DNA of 64,000 nucleotides from Shimia sp040225985 (GTDB lineage Bacteria > Pseudomonadota > Alphaproteobacteria > Rhodobacterales > Rhodobacteraceae): positions 611,595 to 675,594 of the forward strand of contig NZ_JBBPEU010000002.1 of assembly GCF_040225985.1 (NCBI RefSeq), in the 5' to 3' direction. Shown one piece after another: positions 1-7,408 of this stretch. Every line of letters begins with the position of its first letter. Positions within the stretch are counted from its first letter, which is position 1. Below the pieces are notes generated by a model that saw nothing but the letters and a program-made list of their open reading frames with translations, did no database searches and was not told the origin of the DNA. A program made the position numbers and the translations under genes.

Positions 1-71
1 CCGAAACCCGAAGCGCCAACCATGGCCGATGCAGCCATGGAGACCTGGAGGAAATCGCGACGAGAGATCAT
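1..71 (-). CDS. soxB: SoxB, thiosulfohydrolase, 5' fragment (runs off left edge)
   Basis: Only the first 23 codons are in the window. They read MISRRDFLQVSMAASAMVG and then ASGF, a twin-arginine (Tat) signal peptide with the RRDFLQ motif typical of SoxB. SoxB is the periplasmic dimanganese enzyme that hydrolyses the sulfate group off SoxY-bound sulfur intermediates. The ATG is at 71. Only a weak AAAGG lies about 12 bases upstream, and another in-frame start is not seen. The call rests on the Tat motif plus position directly downstream of soxA, where soxB is expected in soxXYZAB order. A soxA terminator and a SoxR-like palindrome lie between soxA and this gene, so it probably has its own promoter. 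The catalytic domain itself is outside the window. Confidence 0.82.
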   Translation of the reverse strand, partial: MISRRDFLQVSMAASAMVGASGF

Positions 72-113
72 AGACGAGACGCCTTTCTAACATGTTTTTC
101 ACACACACTTTAT

Positions 114-129
114 ATTCGCATGTGTGAAT
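114..129. promoter_or_regulatory. SoxR/SqrR-type operator upstream of soxB
   Basis: ATTC-GCATGTGT-GAAT is an exact ATTC-N8-GAAT palindrome, the consensus described for the persulfide-sensing SqrR/BigR group of ArsR repressors. It lies 42 bases upstream of the soxB ATG, in an AT-rich stretch that includes a possible minus-strand -10 (TATAAA, about 108-113). Repressor binding here would block soxB transcription. Assignment to the SoxR of this locus is inference. Confidence 0.7.
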
Positions 130-141
130 TTATTTAATCAT

Positions 142-176
142 ATAAAAGCCCGCCCCGGTAAACCGAAGCGGGCCTT
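142..176 (-). terminator. Rho-independent terminator after soxA
   Basis: On the minus strand GCCCGC (173-168) pairs with GCGGGC (153-148), with further GGT/ACC pairing inside the loop, and a TTTTATA tract follows. It lies just after the soxA stop and would end the soxXYZA transcript before soxB. Confidence 0.7.
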
Positions 177-182
177 GTCAGG

Positions 183-1037
183 TTAGTTGCGGACGGACGG
201 TGCTTCGACCGACAGACCGTTGCCGCGCGAAGCGACATAAAGTTCCAGCGCGATGAACTCGTCCGAACCCGGTTTGTAGGTTTCGGCGCGAGTGTCACGC
301 ACACAGCCTTTGAAGCGACCATGCGCGGTCGTCAGCTTGGCGTTTTTCAGTCGGTAGACCGGGAAGCCATTGATGTGGCCTTGGCTAAGATGGTCCGACC
401 GGATGTTGTTGCCATAGTTTTCTTCGTGGCAGGACGCACAGCTCAGATCCAGCTGACCGGTGCGGGTATAGTAAAGCTCTTTACCCAGTTCCCAGGTCGC
501 TTGTGCAGGGCCATCAATGGCCACGTTGACCGGCATACCGCGCGAAGGAACCGAGATCAGAGCTTCCATGCGCGCCATTTGCGCACCGGATTTCTTCCAC
601 GGCTCGGCGCCCATGCCATCGGTCAGGCAGTCGTTGATCTGCATTTCCATGGTATAGACTTTTTCCTTGCTGTCGTTCCACTTGGGATAGACAGCGCGCA
701 CACCAACCATGCTTTCCTCGACATCGCCGTGGCAGCTCTGGCAGGATTTGCCCTTGGTGCCCATCTCGGTGGTCCAGTCGTCCATGGCCTGTTCTACAAA
801 GATCATGGCCGGGTTGTCGAAATCGTCGGCCTGCATGATCTGGGTTTCGTCCGAACGCATGTGCCAGCCCGAGATGACTTCGTCGAGCGCATCAGAAAGA
901 TGCTCGGGTGCCGGTGCTTTGGTGACCATTTCGATCTCGCCGTTAACGATCAGAACATCGTCATCCGCATCGGCCATTGCGAACATCGGGGCCGAGATCG
1001 CCAGTGCGGCAATCGCAGTCATTGCCTTGAATTTCAT
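183..1037 (-). CDS. soxA: SoxA, diheme L-cysteine S-thiosulfotransferase subunit
   Basis: SoxA is the catalytic cytochrome of the periplasmic SoxAX complex, which oxidatively couples thiosulfate to the SoxY carrier cysteine. The 284-residue protein begins with a Sec signal peptide (MKFKAMTAIAALA...). It has two CxxCH haem motifs, C99QSCH and C200ASCH, so it is the diheme type. The conserved active-site cysteine is C245 in the GRFKGCVRDTR motif. The ATG at 1037 is chosen because GGGAGG lies seven bases upstream and the signal peptide starts there; an upstream in-frame start would add 15 residues before the signal. It is the last gene of soxX-Y-Z-A and is followed by a terminator. Confidence 0.96.
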   Translation of the reverse strand: MKFKAMTAIAALAISAPMFAMADADDDVLIVNGEIEMVTKAPAPEHLSDALDEVISGWHMRSDETQIMQADDFDNPAMIFVEQAMDDWTTEMGTKGKSCQSCHGDVEESMVGVRAVYPKWNDSKEKVYTMEMQINDCLTDGMGAEPWKKSGAQMARMEALISVPSRGMPVNVAIDGPAQATWELGKELYYTRTGQLDLSCASCHEENYGNNIRSDHLSQGHINGFPVYRLKNAKLTTAHGRFKGCVRDTRAETYKPGSDEFIALELYVASRGNGLSVEAPSVRN

Positions 1038-1112
1038 CGCGTTTCCTCCCTTGTAACCACCTTGCCCCCGCGACAGGGACAAGGCAGATTTTTTGGTGGG
1101 TGCACCGGCCTA

Positions 1113-1442
1113 TCAGCCGATTGCGACTTTCTTGGCAGTGTCGTAGACCGACCCGTCGTCATCGTACCAGGTGAACTTGAACTCACCGGCTTCGGGCACG
1201 GTGGCCTCGAATTCGATATAGGGGTTGGTCGAGATCGCCGGCTCCAGGGTGACGTCAACAACAGAGGCGCCGTTGAATTCACAAGTGAAGCGGTTGATGA
1301 TCGAACGCGGGATGAGGTTGCCCTCTTTGTCCTTGCGCTGACCGGATTCCATTTTGTGCGAAATCAGGGTCTTGATGACGATGGCCTCACCAGCAGCAGC
1401 TGTTTTCGGGACCTTGACGCGGGGTTTTACACCAGATGCCAT
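1113..1442 (-). CDS. soxZ: SoxZ, thiosulfate-oxidation carrier complex subunit
   Basis: SoxZ forms a heterodimer with SoxY and supports the swinging-arm carrier that shuttles sulfur intermediates between SoxAX, SoxB and SoxCD. The 109-residue protein matches the usual family length and is a single immunoglobulin-like beta-sandwich (MASGVKPRVKVPKTA... to KKVAIG). It lacks its own signal peptide, as is usual: SoxZ is exported with SoxY by the Tat system. It sits 18 bases downstream of soxY with a GGAG upstream of its ATG, so the two are co-translated in one operon. Confidence 0.97.
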   Translation of the reverse strand: MASGVKPRVKVPKTAAAGEAIVIKTLISHKMESGQRKDKEGNLIPRSIINRFTCEFNGASVVDVTLEPAISTNPYIEFEATVPEAGEFKFTWYDDDGSVYDTAKKVAIG

Positions 1443-1460
1443 GTTTCTGTTCTCCTCTGA

Positions 1461-1877
1461 TTAGCCGCCGCAGCCGCCGATGGTCACTTTGACGGTCGAC
1501 GATGCTTTTGCGAAGGAACCATCTGCCATTTTGGCGATGGCAACGACATCTTGCGTACCAGCCAGGCGGATACGGGTCGATGCGGCTTGGGTGGCGGCCA
1601 GTTCACCAAAGTTGAACTGTGCCACACCGGGGGTCGGGTTACCCGCTGCCAGCAGCAGGATCGACACGGCGCCGGGTGCCGAGACACCAATCGGAACGGT
1701 GTTGCCGTTTTCGGCGATTTCCGGTGCGGTCAGCTCGATGCCGCCCTCGGCCATGTCGGCACCACCGGTAAATGCTGCGATCGCCTCGTCGGCGGCAGCC
1801 AGCACGCGGAAGGGAAGTACGGTCAGCGCCGCTGCCCCTGCCCCGAGTGCCAGAGTTTCACGTCTCGTGAAGTCCAT
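1461..1877 (-). CDS. soxY: SoxY, sulfur-carrying subunit
   Basis: SoxY covalently carries thiosulfate-derived sulfur on a cysteine at the end of a flexible arm. The 138-residue protein shows a Tat signal (TRRETLALGAGAAAL) and ends in the diagnostic GGCGG pentapeptide, with the carrier cysteine at C136. The length agrees with the family. It lies between soxX and soxZ with short gaps, within one minus-strand operon. Export with SoxZ as a folded heterodimer is known for the family. Confidence 0.98.
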   Translation of the reverse strand: MDFTRRETLALGAGAAALTVLPFRVLAAADEAIAAFTGGADMAEGGIELTAPEIAENGNTVPIGVSAPGAVSILLLAAGNPTPGVAQFNFGELAATQAASTRIRLAGTQDVVAIAKMADGSFAKASSTVKVTIGGCGG

Positions 1878-1913
1878 CTCTGTTCTCCTTGATAATTTAC
1901 TTGCGCGCCCCTG

Positions 1914-2390
1914 TTACTCTTCTTTCAGAGTAGACAGGAAAGCGACCACGTCTTCGATTTGTTGTGCGCTCAGAAGCGGATCCAACGGACCTTCTGCGGC
2001 TTTGCCGGTATAGGCGTTGCCCGGGCGGGTGAACCCGTCCACGACATAATAGGCCGGCATGACGGTGCCCTCGTAAGTGGCCTTGGCGTTGGACAGGATA
2101 CCACGCAGCTCGGCTTCGTTCCAGCGATCCGCGACGCCGTCAAGCGACGGGCCGACATTGCCGTGGAACGGGGCTTCGCTGAGGGCAGTGATCTGGTGAC
2201 AGGCGACGCAGTTGCCAAGCGATTTGGTCGTCATGACCTTGGCGCCGTTGGCCGCGTCCCCCGGTGCACCGGACAGCGACGCCTCAACGGCGCCATCTTC
2301 GGTATATACCACGTCCGCAGGCGCGACGGGCCCGGCGATTGCAGCGCCGGCAGCCAGTGTTGCCGCCAGTGTCAGTGTCGAAAGCTTCAT
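1914..2390 (-). CDS. soxX: SoxX, monoheme cytochrome c of SoxAX
   Basis: SoxX takes electrons from SoxA when thiosulfate is attached to SoxY. The 158-residue protein has a Sec signal peptide (MKLSTLTLAATLAAG), one haem site C61VACH65, and a likely axial methionine at M111 in the GTVMPAYY segment. The ATG at 2390 is preceded by GGGAGG; longer in-frame starts lack a signal peptide at the N-terminus and were rejected. It is the first gene of soxXYZA. The operator at 2471-2486 lies 80 bases upstream, so it is probably repressed by SoxR when no reduced sulfur is present. Confidence 0.95.
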   Translation of the reverse strand: MKLSTLTLAATLAAGAAIAGPVAPADVVYTEDGAVEASLSGAPGDAANGAKVMTTKSLGNCVACHQITALSEAPFHGNVGPSLDGVADRWNEAELRGILSNAKATYEGTVMPAYYVVDGFTRPGNAYTGKAAEGPLDPLLSAQQIEDVVAFLSTLKEE

Positions 2391-2470
2391 GTTTCCTCCC
2401 TTGGCTACCATCTCTTCCTGGGTAAGCTCGGTATACCGTAGGCTACCGCAGGGGCAGAACGCAACATCAA

Positions 2471-2486
2471 ATTCATTAACATGAAT
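2471..2486. promoter_or_regulatory. SoxR/SqrR-type operator upstream of soxX
   Basis: ATTC-ATTAACAT-GAAT is a second exact ATTC-N8-GAAT palindrome. It lies 80 bases before the soxX start in the soxW-soxX gap. The soxW-soxX intergenic region is a known SoxR target in related sox clusters. Binding by the product of 4569-4907 is inferred. Confidence 0.7.
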
Positions 2487-2584
2487 GATTGAGTATGTTT
2501 TGCCGCAGGCCGCAGGGCTTTTCACTTATTTTCCAAAGGAAAAGCCCTGCGCAACAATTGTTCAAGCCGCCTTACTCGAATCAC

Positions 2585-3163
2585 TTAATCGGTTTTTCCG
2601 TCCGACCGCTCGCGAATCATGCGGGCGTGATAACGCTGAAAGTCTTCTTCAGACTGGTCAAGATACCGTTCTTCCGCGATCCACGTCATCAGGTCATAGG
2701 TCGTGCCCGGCATGAACGCACCCGGCATCACCCCCACAGCCTGACGGATGGCCGGGGTGTCGAAATCGACCTCGGGCGGCATGAAGATCATGGTCGGGGT
2801 GAACATCACCCCCCATTTGCGGGCCGCCGCGCGCTCTTCCATGGCCTCGCCATCGGTGTCGACCATCTCGTTTGCGCCATGCAGGTCAAGCTGCACGGGG
2901 TAATAGGTCTCGGTCAGGTGTTTCTGAACACGCGGGTCCAGAAAGGCGCGCTCGTGCATGTCCTTGCAGTAAATGCAGCCGCGCTGTTCGACGATGATCA
3001 ACAGCCGCTTGCCTTCGGATTTGGCGTCCTCGTAATCCTCTTGCAGGTCCTTGAAGGTATCGCGGAACCATGCGGTCTTATGCAGCCCATCATCCCCAAG
3101 TTCCGCCGCCCAGACCGGCAGGGCCACCATCGCGGCGGCAAGTGTCGCAATAATTTTTCTCAT
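2585..3163 (-). CDS. soxW: SoxW, periplasmic thioredoxin
   Basis: A periplasmic thioredoxin-fold protein of 192 residues, with a signal peptide (MRKIIATLAAAMVALPVWA) and a C63IYC66 redox site followed by the cis-proline region (TPTMIF). In known sox clusters SoxW receives electrons from the membrane protein SoxV and is linked to reactivation of the SoxYZ carrier. The ATG at 3163 follows GGGAGGAAAG; a start nine codons further upstream would precede the signal peptide and is less likely. It lies 28 bases downstream of soxV, consistent with a soxVW transcript. Confidence 0.9.
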   Translation of the reverse strand: MRKIIATLAAAMVALPVWAAELGDDGLHKTAWFRDTFKDLQEDYEDAKSEGKRLLIIVEQRGCIYCKDMHERAFLDPRVQKHLTETYYPVQLDLHGANEMVDTDGEAMEERAAARKWGVMFTPTMIFMPPEVDFDTPAIRQAVGVMPGAFMPGTTYDLMTWIAEERYLDQSEEDFQRYHARMIRERSDGKTD

Positions 3164-3191
3164 TGGTCTTTCCTCCCTGTGTGTTCCCATC

Positions 3192-3929
3192 CTAGCCCAG
3201 ACCGCTCAGCCCGGGCGCATAGCGTAGCATCAGATCGGCAATGCGGTTCACGCTGTCCGTAGCGATCAGGAACGCAAAGACCAGCAGCATCACACCCATC
3301 ACCTTTTCGACATACGGCATGTATTTGCGGTTGCGCTGCATCCAGCGCAGGAACGGCTTGGCAAACAGGGCGGCAATGATGAAGGGTGCCGTCATGCCCA
3401 GCCCGTAAACCAGCAGCAAAAGCGCCCCGCGCCAGATATCGCCCATGCCGCTGGCCACCATCAGGATCGACGCCAGCGCCGGGCCGACACAGGGCGTCCA
3501 GCCAAAACCAAAGGCCAGCCCCATCAGGTAGGCGCCCAGCACCGTGGTCGGTTCGGCCGTGCTCTCGATCTTGGCTTCGCGATACAGCAGCGGAATTTTC
3601 AGAACGCCAAGGAAATGAAGGCCGAACAGCGCCAGCAACCCCGCCGCGACATAGGACAACGGATCACGGAACTGGGCAAAGGCCTGCCCCAACGCGGTGG
3701 CCCCCATCCCCAGCAGTACAAAGATGGTCGTCACCCCGAGGGCAAAGAAAACCGCCGACAAAACAAGACGTTTCTGTGCCCCAGGGGCAATATCGCCATC
3801 CCCATGCAATTCAGACATGGAAATTCCGGCCATGTAGCATAAGTAGAACGGCACCATGGGAAGGATGCATGGTGTGAGAAAAGAAAGCAGCCCAGCCAAG
3901 GCGGCTCCTGCAAAGGAAATCTCGAGCAT
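3192..3929 (-). CDS. soxV: SoxV, CcdA-type thiol-disulfide membrane transporter
   Basis: An integral membrane protein of 245 residues in the CcdA/DsbD-core family with about six transmembrane segments. The two redox cysteines lie in LTPC21ILP and WTPC147VGP, the paired TPC motifs that pass electrons from cytoplasmic thioredoxin across the membrane. In sox systems SoxV delivers reductant to SoxW and hence to SoxYZ. The ATG at 3929 is preceded by GGAAGG; an ORF extension of 11 codons has no support. It is divergent from soxS with 72 bases between the starts. Confidence 0.92.
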   Translation of the reverse strand: MLEISFAGAALAGLLSFLTPCILPMVPFYLCYMAGISMSELHGDGDIAPGAQKRLVLSAVFFALGVTTIFVLLGMGATALGQAFAQFRDPLSYVAAGLLALFGLHFLGVLKIPLLYREAKIESTAEPTTVLGAYLMGLAFGFGWTPCVGPALASILMVASGMGDIWRGALLLLVYGLGMTAPFIIAALFAKPFLRWMQRNRKYMPYVEKVMGVMLLVFAFLIATDSVNRIADLMLRYAPGLSGLG

Positions 3930-4001
3930 CAGCGCCCTTCCTTGATTTATGCACATATTCATATTACGTTGTGCGTCATACTGTCATCAACGGGGGGCTG
4001 C
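3930..4001. promoter_or_regulatory. soxV-soxS divergent promoter region
   Basis: These 72 bases must hold the promoters of both soxV (minus) and soxS (plus). Only one operator half-site is visible, ATTC at 3957-3960; eight bases later the sequence is TTGT rather than GAAT. The flanks GCACA (3951-3955) and TGTGC (3970-3974) form a loose inverted repeat around it. The equivalent region binds SoxR in characterised systems, but here the site is degenerate. Confidence 0.4.
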
Positions 4002-4370
4002 ATGCAAGCGCGCTCTTTCTTGTCGGCACTGGCCGTCACTGTTTTCACCACCCTGCCCGCCTGGGCAGCCGAACTGGTGATCGTGGAACAGGCCGGGTGC
4101 TACACCTGCAAGCTTTGGAACGAAGAGATCGGACCCATCTATCCAAAGACCGAAGCAGGCCAGTTCGCCCCTTTGCGGCGCGAAAACCTGCGCGCGAAAC
4201 CCGATGATCTGACATATGCCCGGCGTGTGAACTTCACGCCGACCTTTATCCTGATCGAGGACGGACAAGAGATCGCCCGCCTCGAGGGCTATCCGGGCGA
4301 AGACTTCTTCTGGTGGCATATCGAGAAAATGCTTGCCGAAAAGGCAGGCTTTCAAGGTGCGACACGGTAA
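4002..4370 (+). CDS. soxS: SoxS, periplasmic thioredoxin-like protein
   Basis: A 122-residue secreted thioredoxin-fold protein with a signal peptide (MQARSFLSALAVTVF, cleavage after AWA) and redox cysteines C33YTC36. SoxS in related bacteria is needed for full thiosulfate oxidation and acts on the thiol state of Sox proteins. The ATG at 4002 is preceded by GGGGGG; an in-frame upstream start reads across the divergent promoter and lacks a signal sequence. It is followed by soxR and the soxT-like permease on the same strand. Confidence 0.85.
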   Translation: MQARSFLSALAVTVFTTLPAWAAELVIVEQAGCYTCKLWNEEIGPIYPKTEAGQFAPLRRENLRAKPDDLTYARRVNFTPTFILIEDGQEIARLEGYPGEDFFWWHIEKMLAEKAGFQGATR

Positions 4371-4568
4371 CGTTTCGTCCCTTTCGGTGCGGTAAAGGTT
4401 TTCTTATGGCAGGGTTTGGTGTAACCGGCGCCCGAAACCTGTCCAAAACACTAGACTATGCCGGGACAGGGAACGCGGTTCTGAGTGGTCCTTCGCCATC
4501 AGACCGTAGGCAACGCCCTCCAATGCACAACGCATGCGGGGCGCGCAACACTGACGAGGGGAAAGACC

Positions 4569-4907
4569 ATGGCGCTTCCGGTATTCTCGGACGACATCAG
4601 CGAAGAAGAAATGGACCGTATGGTGGTCAACGCCACCAATGCCTCCAACTTCCTCAAGGCCATCAGCCACGAGGGCCGATTGATGATCCTGTGTCATCTG
4701 GTCAGCGGTGAAAAATCCGTGACCGAGCTTGAAGACCTACTGTCCGCCCGACAAGCCGCTGTATCGCAACAACTTTCCCGCCTGCGCCTCGAAGGTCTGG
4801 TGGTGCCGCGCCGCGAAGGCAAAACCATATATTACCGATTGGCGGATCACCGTCCGCGCCGTATACTGGAAGTGGTCTACGATCTCTTCTGCAGCGACGA
4901 CGAATAA
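4569..4907 (+). CDS. soxR: SoxR, ArsR-family persulfide-sensing repressor
   Basis: A 112-residue winged-helix ArsR-family repressor. The recognition-helix region is SARQAAVSQQLSRLRLEGLV and the wing is RREGKTIYYRL. Two cysteines, C42 (ILCHL) and C108 (DLFCSDDE), are 66 residues apart, the same spacing as the C41/C107 pair of Rhodobacter capsulatus SqrR, where per- or polysulfide links them and releases DNA. The ATG at 4569 follows GAGGGGAAAG. It probably binds the ATTC-N8-GAAT sites at 114-129 and 2471-2486 and represses the sox genes until reactive sulfur accumulates. No other metal-binding ArsR motif is seen. Confidence 0.93.
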   Translation: MALPVFSDDISEEEMDRMVVNATNASNFLKAISHEGRLMILCHLVSGEKSVTELEDLLSARQAAVSQQLSRLRLEGLVVPRREGKTIYYRLADHRPRRILEVVYDLFCSDDE

Positions 4908-4973
4908 CTCCGTCCGGCGTCCGCACCCGATGTCGTGACCCGCACCGGTCAGGCATCAGGGAGGCTCCGGTTC

Positions 4974-6053
4974 ATGCTGGCATTGCTCGAAACACTCTTG
5001 GACAGGATCGGCGACAATAATCTTGTCGCCCTTTTCGGCATGCTTGGGGGAATCGTCCTTGGCCTTGCAGCACGCCTTGGCCGGTTCTGTACGCTGGGCG
5101 CCATCGAAGACCTTCTATATGGCGGCAGCGATCTGCGGATGCGCATGTGGGCCCTTGCGATCGGCGGGGCCATCGTCGGCAGTTTTGCCCTGATCGGCAC
5201 CGGATTTCTCGAGGCGGAAACCTCGTTCTATTTCTCGATCCGCTGGATGCCCGTAGCCTCTATCATCGGCGGGCTGATGTTCGGCTATGGTATGGCACTG
5301 GCCGGAAACTGCGGCTATGGCGCGATTGCGCGTCTTGGCGGCGGGGACCTGCGCAGCTTTGTGATCGTGCTGGTGATGGGCGTATCGGCCTATGTGGTGC
5401 TGGCAGGCCCCCTTGCCCCGTTGCGCAATTGGCTGTTCCCGCAAATCGACGTCACCGCCCCGGTCCCGCCCGGCATCGCCCACCACATCGGCAACTGGAC
5501 TGGACTGGCCGCCGCCCCTGTGGGCATGACCATCGGTGCGCTTATCATGATCGCCGCGCTGTGGTCGTCAGAAATGCGGAAAGACGTCAAGGCAATCTTC
5601 TGGGCCCTCATGGTGGCCGCCGCCATCGTCTCGGGCTGGGCCGGAAGCCAGTGGGTCGCCACCAACGGATTTGACGGAGTGCAGCTTGTCTCGCACAGCT
5701 TCTCGGCGCCCGTCGGCGAATCCATCCTGTTTGCCATGAACGGCTCGGTGCGGCCCCTGTCCTTTGCGGTCGGATCGGTCGCCGGGGTCTGGCTTGGGGC
5801 TTTCATCGGCTCGATGATGAAAGGCCATTTCCGGTGGGAGGCCTGCGAAGACCCGCGCGAGCTGCGCCGCCAGATCTTCGGTGCAATCATCATGGGGGCC
5901 GGGGCCATTCTCGCCATCGGCTGCACCGTGGGTCAGGGGATCACGGCCTTTTCGCTGCTGGCAATCTCGGCGCCAGTCACGTTTCTCGCGATCTTTGCCG
6001 GCGCGGCCATCGGTCTGCGCCAGTTGATCGAAGGGTTCCAGCCTGCGGAATAA
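4974..6053 (+). CDS. soxT: YeeE/YedE-family sulfur-compound permease (SoxT-like)
   Basis: A 359-residue polytopic membrane protein of the YeeE/YedE (TsuA) family, whose characterised members import thiosulfate through a path lined by three cysteines. All three are present in the expected contexts: C39 (GRFCTLGAIE), C113 (AGNCGYGAIARLG) and C317 (AIGCTVGQGI). The ATG at 4974 has GGGAGG nine bases upstream; an extension to 4935 is poorly supported. It follows soxR by 66 bases on the same strand, matching the soxS-soxR-soxT arrangement of other alphaproteobacteria. Transport of thiosulfate into the cytoplasm, perhaps to feed SoxR sensing, is inference. Confidence 0.85.
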   Translation: MLALLETLLDRIGDNNLVALFGMLGGIVLGLAARLGRFCTLGAIEDLLYGGSDLRMRMWALAIGGAIVGSFALIGTGFLEAETSFYFSIRWMPVASIIGGLMFGYGMALAGNCGYGAIARLGGGDLRSFVIVLVMGVSAYVVLAGPLAPLRNWLFPQIDVTAPVPPGIAHHIGNWTGLAAAPVGMTIGALIMIAALWSSEMRKDVKAIFWALMVAAAIVSGWAGSQWVATNGFDGVQLVSHSFSAPVGESILFAMNGSVRPLSFAVGSVAGVWLGAFIGSMMKGHFRWEACEDPRELRRQIFGAIIMGAGAILAIGCTVGQGITAFSLLAISAPVTFLAIFAGAAIGLRQLIEGFQPAE

Positions 6054-6069
6054 GGCGCGTCCTACGCCC

Positions 6070-6465
6070 CTAGTCCTGTGCTGCCCCAATATAGGCCAGA
6101 AGATCCGCCACCGGACGGCTAACTTTCAAACTGCCGCCTTCCGGCAATTTGACCCGCGTGGTCGGCCCCTCGAAAAAGAACCCATAGACCGGCATCGGAC
6201 TGCCATGCGCAACCAAGGGGTCACGCCCGTCGATCCGTTCGGCCACGCGCTGGGTGGGGAACAGCCCCGCGTTGCGTCGCGCAAGGGCTGTCAGGTCAGT
6301 GGGCTTGATCGTCAGCACGCCCGCCATCGGCCCGGCGCCGTCCAGATCGACTCCATGACATGTCGCACAGTGTTCCGCGTAATACGCACCACCCCGCGCT
6401 ACATCCGCTGCCCAGCCCGTATCGGCCGCAAGGCCCAGGGCCGCCAGGATGACAACATGCTTCAT
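6070..6465 (-). CDS. Small c-type cytochrome
   Basis: A 131-residue secreted monoheme cytochrome c with a signal peptide (MKHVVILAALGLAADTGWA) and one haem motif, C-A-T-C-H, about residue 33. Candidate axial methionines lie downstream (GSPMPVYG). The ATG at 6465 is preceded by AGGAGG five bases away; the GTG two codons earlier overlaps that ribosome site and was rejected. It lies 20 bases downstream of another small cytochrome gene, so the two form an operon. Position beside soxT suggests electron transfer in sulfur oxidation, but no specific family name can be assigned. Confidence 0.8.
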   Translation of the reverse strand: MKHVVILAALGLAADTGWAADVARGGAYYAEHCATCHGVDLDGAGPMAGVLTIKPTDLTALARRNAGLFPTQRVAERIDGRDPLVAHGSPMPVYGFFFEGPTTRVKLPEGGSLKVSRPVADLLAYIGAAQD

Positions 6466-6485
6466 GTCCACCTCCTCTGATTGGT

Positions 6486-6857
6486 TCAGCCAGAGACCTG
6501 AAGGGACTCGAGATAGTCCACCACCGCCTCAAGTCGGGCATCGGCCATTGCGCCCGTGCCCATCATCTCTGAAAACTCGGGCATTGCACCGCTGAAATGA
6601 TCGCCTCGCCCCTTGCCCGCGATGGCCTCGGTCACGCGCAAGCGCGGGTAGGTGCCACCGTTCTCGACCGTCAACACGGTCAAATCTGGAGGCAATTTCA
6701 ACAGCTTACCCGCAAAATCTCCATCACCCTTGCCGCCAGGGCCGTGGCACATGGCGCAGTGTTCGTTATAGATCGCCTGACCGGACACCCCGATCTGCGC
6801 ACAGGCGGTCATGATGCCAATCGCCCCGAAAACCGCTGCACCCCATATCAACCGCAT
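6486..6857 (-). CDS. Small lipoprotein-like c-type cytochrome
   Basis: A 123-residue protein with a single haem motif, C-A-M-C-H, near residue 34, and a GTYPRLRV...GAMPEFSEM region that could supply the axial methionine. The N-terminus MRLIWGAAVFGAIGIMTAC resembles a lipoprotein signal with the lipobox cysteine in MTAC, so it may be membrane-anchored on the periplasmic side. The ATG at 6857 is chosen for this signal; extended starts give a charged, implausible leader. It is transcribed with the next cytochrome and away from the soxSRT genes. It could be an electron acceptor for Sox proteins. Confidence 0.78.
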   Translation of the reverse strand: MRLIWGAAVFGAIGIMTACAQIGVSGQAIYNEHCAMCHGPGGKGDGDFAGKLLKLPPDLTVLTVENGGTYPRLRVTEAIAGKGRGDHFSGAMPEFSEMMGTGAMADARLEAVVDYLESLQVSG

Positions 6858-6988
6858 ATCCTGTTCCCCGACTTGTTCCGTCCGACCCTGCCAAAAATCC
6901 GCCGGGTCTTCCTTGACCCGTGTCATATGAGGATGACAATCCCGCAACACCGCGCCATTGTCGAGACATTACATCGACGGAGGAGCAT

Positions 6989-7399
6989 ATGAGCCTGACA
7001 CCGCAGGACGCACAACAGTTTCTGGAAGACAATTTTGCCCCTTGGGTCAAAGCGTTAGATCTGACCATCACCGATATCTCGCCCCAAGGCGCGACCCTGA
7101 CCATGCCGATCACCCCCGATCTGGCACGCGTGGGCGGCATTATCTCGGGACAGGCGCTGGCCGCGATGGCCGACACCAGCATGGTATTTGCGGCCTTTGG
7201 ACATTTGCAGGCCGCTCGCCCCGTGGCCACCACCAATCTCGACACGCAATTCCTGCGCCCCGGCGTCGGCGACATGATCCGCTGTGACGCCGAAATCGTG
7301 CGCGCGGGCAAGGCGCTGATCTTCTGCAAGGCCACGATGACGGCGCTGCCTTCTGACAAAGTCGTGGCCACGGCGACAGCAACTTTCTTTGTACCATAA
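6989..7399 (+). CDS. PaaI-type hotdog-fold thioesterase
   Basis: A 136-residue single hotdog-domain protein of the PaaI/acyl-CoA thioesterase family. The core shows GGIISGQALAAMADTSMVFAA, with the aspartate on the central helix that activates water in this family, and the following strand segment TTNLDTQFLRP. Cytoplasmic, likely hydrolysing an acyl-CoA thioester; the substrate cannot be read from sequence. The ATG at 6989 follows GGAGGAG. The next gene starts ten bases after its stop, so the two are probably co-transcribed. Confidence 0.85.
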   Translation: MSLTPQDAQQFLEDNFAPWVKALDLTITDISPQGATLTMPITPDLARVGGIISGQALAAMADTSMVFAAFGHLQAARPVATTNLDTQFLRPGVGDMIRCDAEIVRAGKALIFCKATMTALPSDKVVATATATFFVP

Positions 7400-7408
7400 G
7401 GATTTAGC

